In this document: positions 33,327 through 40,498 of the stretch, in pieces
Position numbering within the stretch: the stretch's first letter is position 1
Layout: each line of letters starts with the position of its first letter
Assembly (NCBI GenBank): GCA_021647625.1
Contig: JAKIUJ010000014.1
Span: 1-40,498 of the forward strand
DNA length: 40,498 bases
From: Desulfobacula sp.
Lineage (GTDB): Bacteria > Desulfobacterota > Desulfobacteria > Desulfobacterales > Desulfobacteraceae
Direction: 5' to 3'
Made by a program: the position numbers and the translations under genes
Notes under the pieces: model-generated
What the model was told of the DNA's origin: nothing
What the model saw: only the letters and a program-made list of their open reading frames with translations
The model's database searches: none

Positions 33327-35480
33327 ATGATCAGAATAACGGACATATTGGAAAAAATCTGGGAATATAACCCGGAAGGCGATACCGATGTCATAGACCG
33401 GGCCTATATCTATTCGGCTCAGGTTCATGACGGTCAGATGCGATTGTCCGGAGAACCCTATCTGTCTCACCCCCTGGAAGTGGCCGATATCCTGGCAGAC
33501 ATGCGTCTGGATGCCGATAGTATTGCCGCAGCGCTTTTGCATGACGTTATTGAGGATACCCCTGCCACTAAAGAAGATATTGAAAATATGTTCGGGCCGA
33601 GTGTAGCGCATATTGTGTCCGGAGTAACAAAACTGTCTGCCCTGCCGTCCACCACCAAGATTTCCCAACAGGCCGAATCCTTAAGAAAAATGATTTTGGC
33701 CATGGCCGATGACATCCGTGTGGTCTTAATTAAGCTTGCTGACAGGCTGCATAACATGCGGACGCTTAACTACCACAGAAGTCCCAAAAAACAGGCCGGC
33801 ATTGCCCAGGAAACCTTGGATATTTATGCTCCCATTGCTGCCCGCCTTGGGATTTTCTGGATAAAACACGAACTTGAGGAAATTGCTTTTTACTATACCA
33901 TGCGGGATGAATACGAGCGTATTCACGCTATGGTGAACCGGGCAAAAGATGAAAAAGAGAATTATATCCAGGAAGTGAATGAAAAACTTTTAAAAAAAAT
34001 GAAAGAAATGGATCTTACCTGCGATATTAAAGGACGGTATAAACAGCATTACAGTATCTATCAAAAGATGATGTCCCAGAGCCTGGAGTTTAATGAGGTC
34101 TATGATATCGTTGCCTTCAGGATTATCCTGGATTCCGTTCCCCAATGCTATGCAGCCATGGGGGCCATTCATTCCCTGTGGAAACCGATCTATTATAAAA
34201 TTAAAGATTATATTGGCAATCCCAAACCCAACATGTACCAGTCCATCCATACAACCGTTGTGGGACCCAGAGGTGAACGTGTGGAGATCCAGATAAGAAC
34301 CAGTGACATGGACCAGATTGCAGAGTCAGGTATTGCTGCTCACTGGAGCTATAAAGAGGGCACCAAGGTAGATGAAAGTACCGGAGAACTCTTTGCCTGG
34401 ATCAGAAAGCTTGTTGAAAATCAGGAAAATTACAATGATCCGGATGAGTTTTTAGAAAATGTTCGAATTGATTTATATCCGGATGAAATTTATGTGTTTA
34501 CACCCCAGGGTGAAATTAAAATTCTGCCTAAACAAGCCACACCGGTGGACTTTGCTTACCTGATCCACACCGAGGTGGGTGCCCAATGTACGGGTGCCAA
34601 AGTGAATGGAAAACTTGTTCCGCTCACACAACTCCTTAAAACCGGTGATAAAGTATCCATCATTACAACAAAAGATCATAACCCAAGCCCTGACTGGCTC
34701 AATTTTGTCAAGACTGTAAAGGCCAAGACTAAAATCCGTGCCTGGATAAATGCCCAGGAAAAAGAAAGAAGTTATTCTCTAGGTCGGGAAATGTGTGAAA
34801 AAACCTTTAGAAAGAAAAACCAGAGTTTTAATGCACTTGTTAAATCAGGGGAAATGATGCGGGTGGCAGAGATCTTTGGATTTAAATCGGTTGATGATCT
34901 GATAGCCAATGTCGGATTTGGAAAATTGACCCCGCTACAGGTACTTAGTAAAGCCAAACCCGAACTTGAAAAGCAGGAAGAAAAGAAAGAAAGTATTATT
35001 TCAAAAATCGTTGGGCGGCGAAAGAAAAAATCAACCAATGGTATTATTGTGGAAGGCCTCAACGATATTCTGGTTAGATTTTCAAAGTGCTGTAATCCAT
35101 TACCCGGCGATTCCATCATCGGATATATCACCCAGGGTCAGGGCGTGACCATTCACAGAAAAAACTGCCTCAATGTCATGAAAATGAGTGATGAGAGACA
35201 GATTGAAGTCCAGTGGAGCGATAATTTTACAGAATCCTACCCTGCCAGTATCAAAGTCCGTACAGATGACCGTTTTGGTCTTCTGGCTGATATTGCATCC
35301 GTCATCAGTAAATATAAATCCAATATCCTAATCGCAAAAACAGAAACCAAGGAGACGGGTGTGGGACTTTTTTATTTTACCATTCTGGTGGGAAGCACGG
35401 ACCAGCTTCGAAAAATTATGACCGATATCCGTAAAGTCAAAAAAGTCATGGATGTGAAGCGGATCGTTAAAAACGATTAA
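33327..35480 (+). CDS. RelA/SpoT-family (p)ppGpp synthetase/hydrolase (long Rsh)
   Basis: Makes and degrades the stringent-response alarmone. The HD hydrolase domain has intact LLHDVIEDTP (H72, D73, E76, D77) and VLIKLADRLHNMRTL, so hydrolase should be active. The synthetase domain includes YKIKDYIGNPKPNMYQSIHTT and the GERVEIQIRT strand. TGS follows (IYVFTPQGEIKILPKQATPVDFAYLIHTEVG), then a region with CCNPLPGDSIIGYITQGQGVTIHRKNC, and a C-terminal ACT domain (~645-717). At 717 residues it is a complete bifunctional Rsh. It ends 8 bases from the convergent phosphatase gene. I leave the symbol blank because relA, spoT and rsh are all used. Confidence 0.95.
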   Translation: MIRITDILEKIWEYNPEGDTDVIDRAYIYSAQVHDGQMRLSGEPYLSHPLEVADILADMRLDADSIAAALLHDVIEDTPATKEDIENMFGPSVAHIVSGVTKLSALPSTTKISQQAESLRKMILAMADDIRVVLIKLADRLHNMRTLNYHRSPKKQAGIAQETLDIYAPIAARLGIFWIKHELEEIAFYYTMRDEYERIHAMVNRAKDEKENYIQEVNEKLLKKMKEMDLTCDIKGRYKQHYSIYQKMMSQSLEFNEVYDIVAFRIILDSVPQCYAAMGAIHSLWKPIYYKIKDYIGNPKPNMYQSIHTTVVGPRGERVEIQIRTSDMDQIAESGIAAHWSYKEGTKVDESTGELFAWIRKLVENQENYNDPDEFLENVRIDLYPDEIYVFTPQGEIKILPKQATPVDFAYLIHTEVGAQCTGAKVNGKLVPLTQLLKTGDKVSIITTKDHNPSPDWLNFVKTVKAKTKIRAWINAQEKERSYSLGREMCEKTFRKKNQSFNALVKSGEMMRVAEIFGFKSVDDLIANVGFGKLTPLQVLSKAKPELEKQEEKKESIISKIVGRRKKKSTNGIIVEGLNDILVRFSKCCNPLPGDSIIGYITQGQGVTIHRKNCLNVMKMSDERQIEVQWSDNFTESYPASIKVRTDDRFGLLADIASVISKYKSNILIAKTETKETGVGLFYFTILVGSTDQLRKIMTDIRKVKKVMDVKRIVKND

Positions 35481-35488
35481 ATTCAACC

Positions 35489-36205
35489 CTAAAAAGTTTT
35501 GACTATAACTGTTACATTGTCAGTGCCGCCCATCTTTAAAGCCAGGCTTATTAAATTTTGACATGCTGTCTTGGCTGAATTTGTTTTTAATATTGATTCT
35601 ATCTGCAAATCTGAAAGGTGGGCGGTAAGACCGTCAGAACATAGCAGCAGCCGATCATTTTTTTCAACCTCAAAAATTCCGGTGTCCGGTTGAACTTTGT
35701 CACATCCCAGGCATTGGTCTAACATATTTTTTAAAGGATGTTTTTTTGCCTGGTCCAGGGTCAGGGTGCCGTCATCAATCAAATCCTGAATAAAAGTGTG
35801 ATCCGTTGTGATTTTCCTGATTTTTTTCTTGTGCAGCAGGTACATCCTGCTGTCACCAATATGAATCCAGAAAACCTTATTCATATACAAAACCGCAGCG
35901 GTTAGTGTTGTTCCCATATTATCTAAGTCAGGGTTGTCATCAATTTTACGGTGGATTTGCTTTTCTGCGATTTTTAAAACTGTGTCAAGATCTTTTTCAA
36001 GGGCTTCTTTTGAGAAGCTGTATTCCTGGAACACATCGATAGCTGTTTGTGCGGCCATATCTCCCCCGGGACTACCACCTACGCCGTCAGCGACTGCAAG
36101 GGTAATGCATTCCGATGACTTTTTTATCAGATACCTGTCCTCATTTTGTTTTCGCCTGTGTCCGGTATGGCTTTCGCCCCAGACATCAATTTTATTTTGA
36201 ATCAT
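35489..36205 (-). CDS. PP2C-family Ser/Thr protein phosphatase
   Basis: A 238-residue metal-dependent phosphatase of the bacterial PrpC/Stp type. The conserved motifs occur in order: EDRYLI, VADGVGGSPGGDMAAQ, NMGTTLTAAVL, IHIGDSRMYLL, DHTFIQDLIDDG, LLCSDGLTAHLSD and GGTDNVTVIV. The metal-binding aspartates in these are present. There is no membrane segment. It overlaps the end of the kinase gene by 14 bases, so the two form a translationally coupled kinase-phosphatase pair, and the phosphatase probably reverses that kinase. Confidence 0.93.
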   Translation of the reverse strand: MIQNKIDVWGESHTGHRRKQNEDRYLIKKSSECITLAVADGVGGSPGGDMAAQTAIDVFQEYSFSKEALEKDLDTVLKIAEKQIHRKIDDNPDLDNMGTTLTAAVLYMNKVFWIHIGDSRMYLLHKKKIRKITTDHTFIQDLIDDGTLTLDQAKKHPLKNMLDQCLGCDKVQPDTGIFEVEKNDRLLLCSDGLTAHLSDLQIESILKTNSAKTACQNLISLALKMGGTDNVTVIVKTF

Positions 36206-38138
36206 TTTGTTCTTTCAATTCTAAAATTGTCCTGAATCCAACACTGGCAAAGGCTTCCCAGGGCTGACGTTCAAGATAGGATTCTTTTTGATTCAGTTCG
36301 CCAATACCACCATGAATGTGAAATTTAGGCGTGCCTTCAGTAGAAATGCTCGTGGTCCATTCGTTCACGTTCTGCCCCAATCCATGAATGCCGGCTGTGT
36401 TGGCAGTTGTACGGGTGACAGGTTCAATACTGGATTTTTTGTTTTTGGTCAAAGGCTCAGGCCTGGATTCCTGACCATGCATCATCCCATTTTCATTCCA
36501 GCCCCACATTTGGGGTCTTGAAACGGGTGACGGCATCCCAACAGCAGTTTGATTATGGCCTGCTTGAACAGCAAGCCACCATTGTTCCATCCGGGGGAGA
36601 GATTTTCCATAGAACTGTGCATACGCAACAGCCCCTAAAGGTGTCACTCGAACCACAGGTTTTGATACAGACTCAGGCTTTACCCTGAATTTTTTATTTT
36701 CAAAGGTGATCGGATTATAGCCTTCTTGAACTTCTCCAAGGAGAAGAAGGAGTTTTCCATTCAAGGTTACCGATTTGTTCTTTACTTCAATGCCTTCAAC
36801 CTCATTTAAAAACTGGGCGTACAGATGATTTGTAATTTTTGTTTTGTCCATATAAAATCTTTTTACATGCAATGTTTTTTTTGCATGTTCTCCCTCGGCC
36901 ACTGGGTCATCAAGCGGCATAAATACCTCTGCCCCCTTCAATAGAATCATTGTCATGTTATCACTGGCCAATAAAGATCCTGGTAAATTTAAAGATTTGT
37001 CAATGATGGGAGAAGGTGTTGGTTGAGAATTTTTGAATTTGAATTTCGATCCGGCTGAATAAACAGATTCAAGTTCAATGCCATTTATTTGATTATTACC
37101 GGTTGTTACATTGGGGTTTGCAGTTGGACTTCCAAAATAGTGGTGTATTAAAAGAGCACCCACAATGATGAAGATGAGGATAATACTTGCACTAAATAAG
37201 AATTTCCAATATCTGTAACGCTTTTTTCCCGCTGCCCCCTGTATTTTATCAGCATCAAAAACAAGCTCTTCTAAAGAATCATAAAGTGAGTTAACAGAGG
37301 GTGTTCTTTGATTACGATTTTTAACAGTAGCCTGTTGTATTATCCTGTCAAGGGTTTTAAAAAACTTACCTGAAGGGTTGTTAAGAGCAACACTGTTAAA
37401 AGGCTTATCCCGGCCTTTTTTCATTTTCCCGTCAACAACTTCATAGATAATTTTCCCAAGGGCATAGACATCAACACGTACGTCTGTCAATGCCAGGTCT
37501 ATGAATTGTTCTTCAGGCATATAAGTTATTGTTCCCACCATATGATGGGTTTGGGTAACATTCTTGAAGTTGTGACCGCCGGCTATTCCGAAATCCATAA
37601 TTTTGGGCGGTCCATCATCAACAAGGACATTTTCAGGTTTCATGTCTCGATGTATCACGCCTTTATCATGTACAACTTTCATACCTTCAAGGATTGGTAA
37701 AAAATATTTTTTTATCCAGGTTTTTACTTTATCTTCATCATATCCCAACCCTTCTTTGGGCATTTTTTCACGCAATGTTGGCCCAGGAACATATTCCATT
37801 ACAATATAATCCAATTCCATGTCATTTATTTGGAACTGATCAAAATCGTAGACCTGGAGAATATTAGGGTGCTGCATCCGTGCCATGACCTGGACTTCCC
37901 GGTGGAAGCGCTGGGTTTCGGAATTAATTTCCTCTTCATCACCTTCCAGGCTCTTGATGAATTCCCGGGACATGATTTTCAGCGCAACCTGTCGGTTCAG
38001 ATTAAGCTGACGGGCCAGGTAAACCTCGCCTTTGCCTCCTTTGGCAATGAAATTGAGTATTTCCCATTTACCGTTAACAATGATGCCTTCTTCCAGAAGG
38101 TAATCAGGGTCGGAATTAGTTGTTTGTTTGTTTGTCAT
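36192..38138 (-). CDS. Membrane Ser/Thr protein kinase with extracytoplasmic formylglycine-generating-enzyme-like domain
   Basis: A 648-residue transmembrane kinase. The kinase domain (~residues 25-290) has a glycine loop (IAKGGKGEVYLA), K54, the catalytic loop VIHRDMKPENVL with D165, and MDFGIAG. One membrane helix at ~309-332 (SASIILIFIIVGALLIHH) is followed by a polar linker. Residues ~390-645 resemble the FGE-sulfatase / SUMF1 fold (MILLKGAEVFMPLDD, FYMDKTKITNHLYAQFLNEV, GLGQNVNEWTTS, GFRTILE). The whole protein contains no cysteine, so this domain cannot act as a thiol- or copper-dependent formylglycine enzyme and more likely binds a ligand outside the membrane. It forms an overlapping pair with the PP2C phosphatase. 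Confidence 0.9.
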   Translation of the reverse strand: MTNKQTTNSDPDYLLEEGIIVNGKWEILNFIAKGGKGEVYLARQLNLNRQVALKIMSREFIKSLEGDEEEINSETQRFHREVQVMARMQHPNILQVYDFDQFQINDMELDYIVMEYVPGPTLREKMPKEGLGYDEDKVKTWIKKYFLPILEGMKVVHDKGVIHRDMKPENVLVDDGPPKIMDFGIAGGHNFKNVTQTHHMVGTITYMPEEQFIDLALTDVRVDVYALGKIIYEVVDGKMKKGRDKPFNSVALNNPSGKFFKTLDRIIQQATVKNRNQRTPSVNSLYDSLEELVFDADKIQGAAGKKRYRYWKFLFSASIILIFIIVGALLIHHYFGSPTANPNVTTGNNQINGIELESVYSAGSKFKFKNSQPTPSPIIDKSLNLPGSLLASDNMTMILLKGAEVFMPLDDPVAEGEHAKKTLHVKRFYMDKTKITNHLYAQFLNEVEGIEVKNKSVTLNGKLLLLLGEVQEGYNPITFENKKFRVKPESVSKPVVRVTPLGAVAYAQFYGKSLPRMEQWWLAVQAGHNQTAVGMPSPVSRPQMWGWNENGMMHGQESRPEPLTKNKKSSIEPVTRTTANTAGIHGLGQNVNEWTTSISTEGTPKFHIHGGIGELNQKESYLERQPWEAFASVGFRTILELKEQNDSK

Positions 38139-38617
38139 ATCACTCCGAGGTGTGTCTTAATTTATATACTTTATAAAACAAAAAAAATATGATCCATATT
38201 TATACAAAGGGTTTCTTAATTTTAAATAAACAAAAAGAACAGCTATAGAAAATATTGATAAAATAGCATTGACATTATTTTTTTACAAGCGTTATCCCAA
38301 GATCCACCAGGGTAAATACAGCCTTGTTAAGGGGTTTGATTCGGTTGTAATAACGGCAATGCGCAGCTTTGCCTGCAAGCAATTGCGCAAAAAACCAGGG
38401 GTTTTGACAAAACATGAAATATCAGACTGATTTTGAAGATTATTTCATATAAACTTTTCATTATCATGTGGTTTGACAGTGGCAGGGGAGGCAATCCCTA
38501 CCACTGTCGCTTTGGTAACAATAAATACTATGACCGCAAATGGCCGTTGGCAAGAAGTAACTCCTTACAATCATTTGCTTAAAAATCCATCACTTATCAA
38601 ATTATGAAGTATATGAA
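38139..38617. other. Intergenic stretch next to a decayed IS, with one strong hairpin
   Basis: No convincing gene lies here. One frame is open from about 38231 to 38430 (including KRYPKIHQGKYSLVKGFDSV), but it has no start codon near its beginning, no ribosome binding site, and no family I recognise; it could be a relic. A perfect hairpin lies at 38475-38508. The kinase promoter should be near 38139-38200 on the minus strand. Confidence 0.5.
38475..38508. repeat. Perfect hairpin, 8+4 bp stem
   Basis: GACAGTGG (38475-38482) pairs with CCACTGTC (38501-38508), and AGGG (38484-38487) with CCCT (38496-38499), separated by a C/A mismatch, with GAGGCAAT as loop. No T-run follows on either strand, so it is not a standard terminator. 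It may be an insertion-sequence end or a REP-like element. Confidence 0.55.
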
Positions 38618-39160
38618 GTGGCAAAGAAGCTGCTTCTCCCCATTATCTGCCTTTTTACCCTGAAAATAATATCACAGTATTTTCAGGGTGGATTGAATCT
38701 GAAAAACAGGACCAAATCCTACCCCAAAATTCTTGAAATGATCCGGCGACTTCGGGAAAAATATCCGAAAGCCTCAAAACTTTATGATATTGAGGTGGTC
38801 CCGGAATCCGGGACCCATAAGAATATCAAGGCCACAGCAATCCTGTGGAATAAACGTGACAAGTATAAAGAGATCAATAAATTTGATGGTTGTTATGTCT
38901 TGAGGACAGACCGTCTTGATCTATCTGATAAAGAGATCTGGGAAACCTATATCATGCTGACCCGAATAGAAGGGGCTTTTAGATCCATGAAGTCATACCT
39001 GGGTTTAAGACCCATTTTTCATCAAAATGAAAAAAGTGCCAATGCGCATCTGTTGATCTCTGTGCTTGCATATCATATCCTCCACTCGATTGAGTATAAA
39101 TTGTTGTTGGGGCTGAAAGAAAATCCGCTACCGAGAAATTTATATGATTCAAATACGTAG
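38618..39160 (+). pseudogene. Truncated IS1634-like (IS4-group) transposase remnant
   Basis: The frame holds the C-terminal third of a DDE transposase of the IS1634 type. Recognisable parts are REKYPKASKLYDIEV, VLRTDRLDLSDKEIWETYIM, LTRIEGAFRSMKSYLGLRPI (with the catalytic-region E and the R/K-rich helix) and KSANAHLLISVLAYHILHSI. Homology starts near GGLNLKNRTKSY at about 38687; the ~23 residues before it look unrelated. The N-terminal two thirds and the usual C-terminal end are missing. It is therefore a relic and not an active transposase. Confidence 0.8.
38657..38689. repeat. Perfect 12-bp inverted repeat at the 5' boundary of transposase homology
   Basis: ACCCTGAAAATA (38657-38668) and TATTTTCAGGGT (38678-38689) are perfect inverted copies around a 9-base loop. 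The right arm ends where transposase-like sequence begins, so it may mark a deletion or insertion junction. No T-run follows on either strand. Confidence 0.55.
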
Positions 39161-39283
39161 TGACCATAAAAAATATCTGACTCACGAACCACGGGCATTT
39201 GCTATTTATTATGACGAACCTGGGCTAAACCTCAACATTGTCCAAGACTTTAAAAGCAGCACAATCATTATATGCCAATTAAA

Positions 39284-39328
39284 CCAAATAACTCAGTCCT
39301 AATGAAAGATGAAGACTGAGTTATTTGG
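39284..39328. repeat. Perfect 15-bp inverted repeat downstream of the transposase remnant
   Basis: CCAAATAACTCAGTC (39284-39298) and GACTGAGTTATTTGG (39314-39328) are perfect inverted copies separated by 15 bases. It is the longest perfect stem noticed in the window. No T-run follows. The sequence could be abutted terminal inverted repeats left by an IS, or an RNA hairpin. Confidence 0.6.
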
Positions 39329-39448
39329 TGAGCAATGTGGCCCTTTTGATTTCACGTTCAATAGGGGTATGGCACAAACATGTTTCTTATTTATTGCAAA
39401 TGAGTTAGCAAAATAAATTTGACGAACTGAAAGCAGAAGAGGCTTCCC

Positions 39449-39811
39449 TTATTGACAGTCCCTTCTGTAAAGACGATCCATGTTAGAGACAACACTATCT
39501 AAGGCAAGTCCAAATTTCTCGCCATCCATTTTGTCATATGCATCTGTAAGACTGTTTACTGCATCAGTCACATGGCGTTCATCTTCAGCTTCTGAAATCA
39601 AGTATAGAGCGTCAACAATTTCACCAAGGGCAACATCAACTGCATCTCCCTCCTCGATTGTTCCTGCATCGGAGAAAGCAGCAGAAATTTCATCTAAAGC
39701 ATCTGCAATTTGGGTAAGATCTTCACAGGTCGGCTTCTCTGCTGCGATTGCGGAAAAGCCAGTCATGGTAAAAAAAAAGATAATGCCCAGGGTAAAAAAA
39801 CATTTCTTCAT
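39449..39811 (-). CDS. Small secreted acidic helical protein of unknown function
   Basis: A 120-residue protein with a clear Sec signal peptide (KKCFFTLGIIFFFTMTGF, cleavage after AIAA, residue 24). The mature ~96 residues are acidic and look all-helical, with heptad-like spacing (LTQIADALDEISAAF, EIVDALYLISEAE, ALDSVVSNMDRLY). One cysteine lies near each end (C29 and C119), fit for a disulfide closing a helical bundle in the periplasm. An AAGGAG ribosome binding site lies 8 bases before the ATG. I recognise no family. It stands alone next to the IS remnant. Confidence 0.7.
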   Translation of the reverse strand: MKKCFFTLGIIFFFTMTGFSAIAAEKPTCEDLTQIADALDEISAAFSDAGTIEEGDAVDVALGEIVDALYLISEAEDERHVTDAVNSLTDAYDKMDGEKFGLALDSVVSNMDRLYRRDCQ

Positions 39812-40098
39812 ACATGTACTCCTTTTTGTTGTTGTAGTTTTATCTATTTAGTCTTAGTTTTTCCATTAATAAATTCAATTACTATTTCTGGTGACCTATT
39901 AATTAATAGCTTTAAGCTTTTATTCAGTGATGTCATATTCATAACACCAAAATAACCGGTGAAATCCGGTTCTTTTTTTAGTTGGATTATAATAAACCCT
40001 ATGAAGCTGTCGATATCTCATTAATTAATCAGTTCTTTTTTTGTTAATTCTTTAAGATGCTATTCAAGTCACAAATTTTCATCCATTGTCCTCAATAT

Positions 40099-40498
40099 TT
40101 ATTTTCCCATTTCAATGCTTTGGATCAGTTCATGCGCTATACTGCTGCTTTCAAGTCGCATGATACTTTCTTCAGAATATCCGAAACTTAAAAGATTGAT
40201 GCTGCCGTACCAAGTAATTTTTTTATCAATAATTGCAAATTTTTGGTGGATATTGGATTTGAGAATCAGACTAATACCGGCAGTATCAATCATTGAAAAA
40301 AGTTTTTCCAATGTGGCTCTTCTGTCTTTTTTGAATTCATCGGTTGGCCTGGTTATGATTGTTATTTTCACCTGCCTTTTAAGAGCTTCTCTAAAATATT
40401 CCATCATTTGGAGCATCCGTTTTTTGGTGACAAAAGGACTAACGATCAACAGGTGTTTTGATGCAACGGTAATGTCCTGTAAGTAAACAGAAAAAAAG
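40099..40498 (-). CDS. Phospholipase D-like domain protein (partial, 5' end beyond the window)
   Basis: The frame is open from the window edge to the stop at 40099. It reads YLQDITVASKHLLIVSPFVT then a helix, VKITIITRP, and the HKD-type motif H-x-K-x4-D in NIHQKFAIIDKKITWYGSIN, followed by LLSFGYSEESIMRLES. That is the second half of a phospholipase D/nuclease-like domain, with one HKD motif visible. Many such proteins are helicase- or nuclease-associated, so the missing N-terminal part could be a larger enzyme. The internal TTG at 40449 is not a real start. Confidence 0.8.
   Translation of the reverse strand, partial: FFSVYLQDITVASKHLLIVSPFVTKKRMLQMMEYFREALKRQVKITIITRPTDEFKKDRRATLEKLFSMIDTAGISLILKSNIHQKFAIIDKKITWYGSINLLSFGYSEESIMRLESSSIAHELIQSIEMGK

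Noticed and set aside
38231-38430. Open frame containing KRYPKIHQGKYSLVKGFDSV
   Set aside because: No start codon near its beginning, no ribosome binding site and no recognised family; kept only as a note in the intergenic entry.
39142-39301. 52-codon frame beginning MIQIRSDHKKYLTHEP after the transposase remnant
   Set aside because: It does not match the usual transposase C-terminus, lacks a ribosome binding site and runs into the 15-bp inverted repeat.

Overview
The window looks like a chromosomal stretch from an AT-rich, strictly anaerobic, Gram-negative bacterium, most likely a sulfate reducer of the Desulfobacteraceae type (Desulfobacterota). This is inferred from gene content: KamA-family radical SAM protein, stand-alone Mo/W-bisPGD enzyme, AprA-like flavoprotein with ferredoxin, GTP-type PEP carboxykinase, a cobamide assembly cluster, and sigma-54 and GAF/PAS signalling. 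No rRNA, tRNA or CRISPR array was seen.

Layout. (1) 131-4703: a KamA-like radical SAM protein whose C-terminal half looks like a decayed second copy of itself, then a molybdopterin oxidoreductase ending at a hairpin terminator. (2) 4930-12637: an accessory catabolic or uptake island. A GntR/FCD regulator is followed by a good promoter overlapped by a perfect 12-bp inverted repeat, then a tight gene string: AprA-like flavoprotein, small ferredoxin, tripartite tricarboxylate-type transporter (binding protein, small and large membrane subunits), a leaderless arylsulfotransferase-like protein and a decayed second copy of it. This is the best candidate for an undescribed system. (3) 12773-16801: nitroreductase, flavodoxin-like reductase (convergent), an intergenic stretch with repeats, GTP-dependent PEPCK, and a fragment of a C_GCAxxG_C_C-like gene. 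(4) 16788-24738: sigma-54 activator, RND adaptor lipoprotein, RND permease and a hypothetical protein on the minus strand, divergent from a GAF-PAS-HisKA protein that lacks an ATPase domain. (5) 24764-30555: a small hypothetical gene, then a cobamide operon (short leader ORF, cobU, radical SAM/winged-helix protein, cobS, cobD, cbiB, cbiR) closed by a clear terminator. (6) 30571-35480: ispG, archaeal/eukaryotic-type proS and a RelA/SpoT homologue. (7) 35489-38138: a PP2C phosphatase and a membrane Ser/Thr kinase with a cysteine-free formylglycine-generating-enzyme-like sensor domain, as an overlapping pair. (8) 38139-40498: a decayed IS region with three long perfect hairpins, a small secreted helical protein, and a phospholipase D-like gene that runs off the window edge.

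How the parts may work together. The island in (2) reads as one regulated unit that imports an organic anion and processes it with a flavin/Fe-S redox pair and a cytoplasmic sulfotransferase-fold protein; the substrate cannot be told from sequence. The cobamide operon covers the late steps from cobinamide to nucleotide-loop assembly plus CbiR-type remodelling, which suggests salvage as well as synthesis. The remaining genes are core metabolism and signalling.
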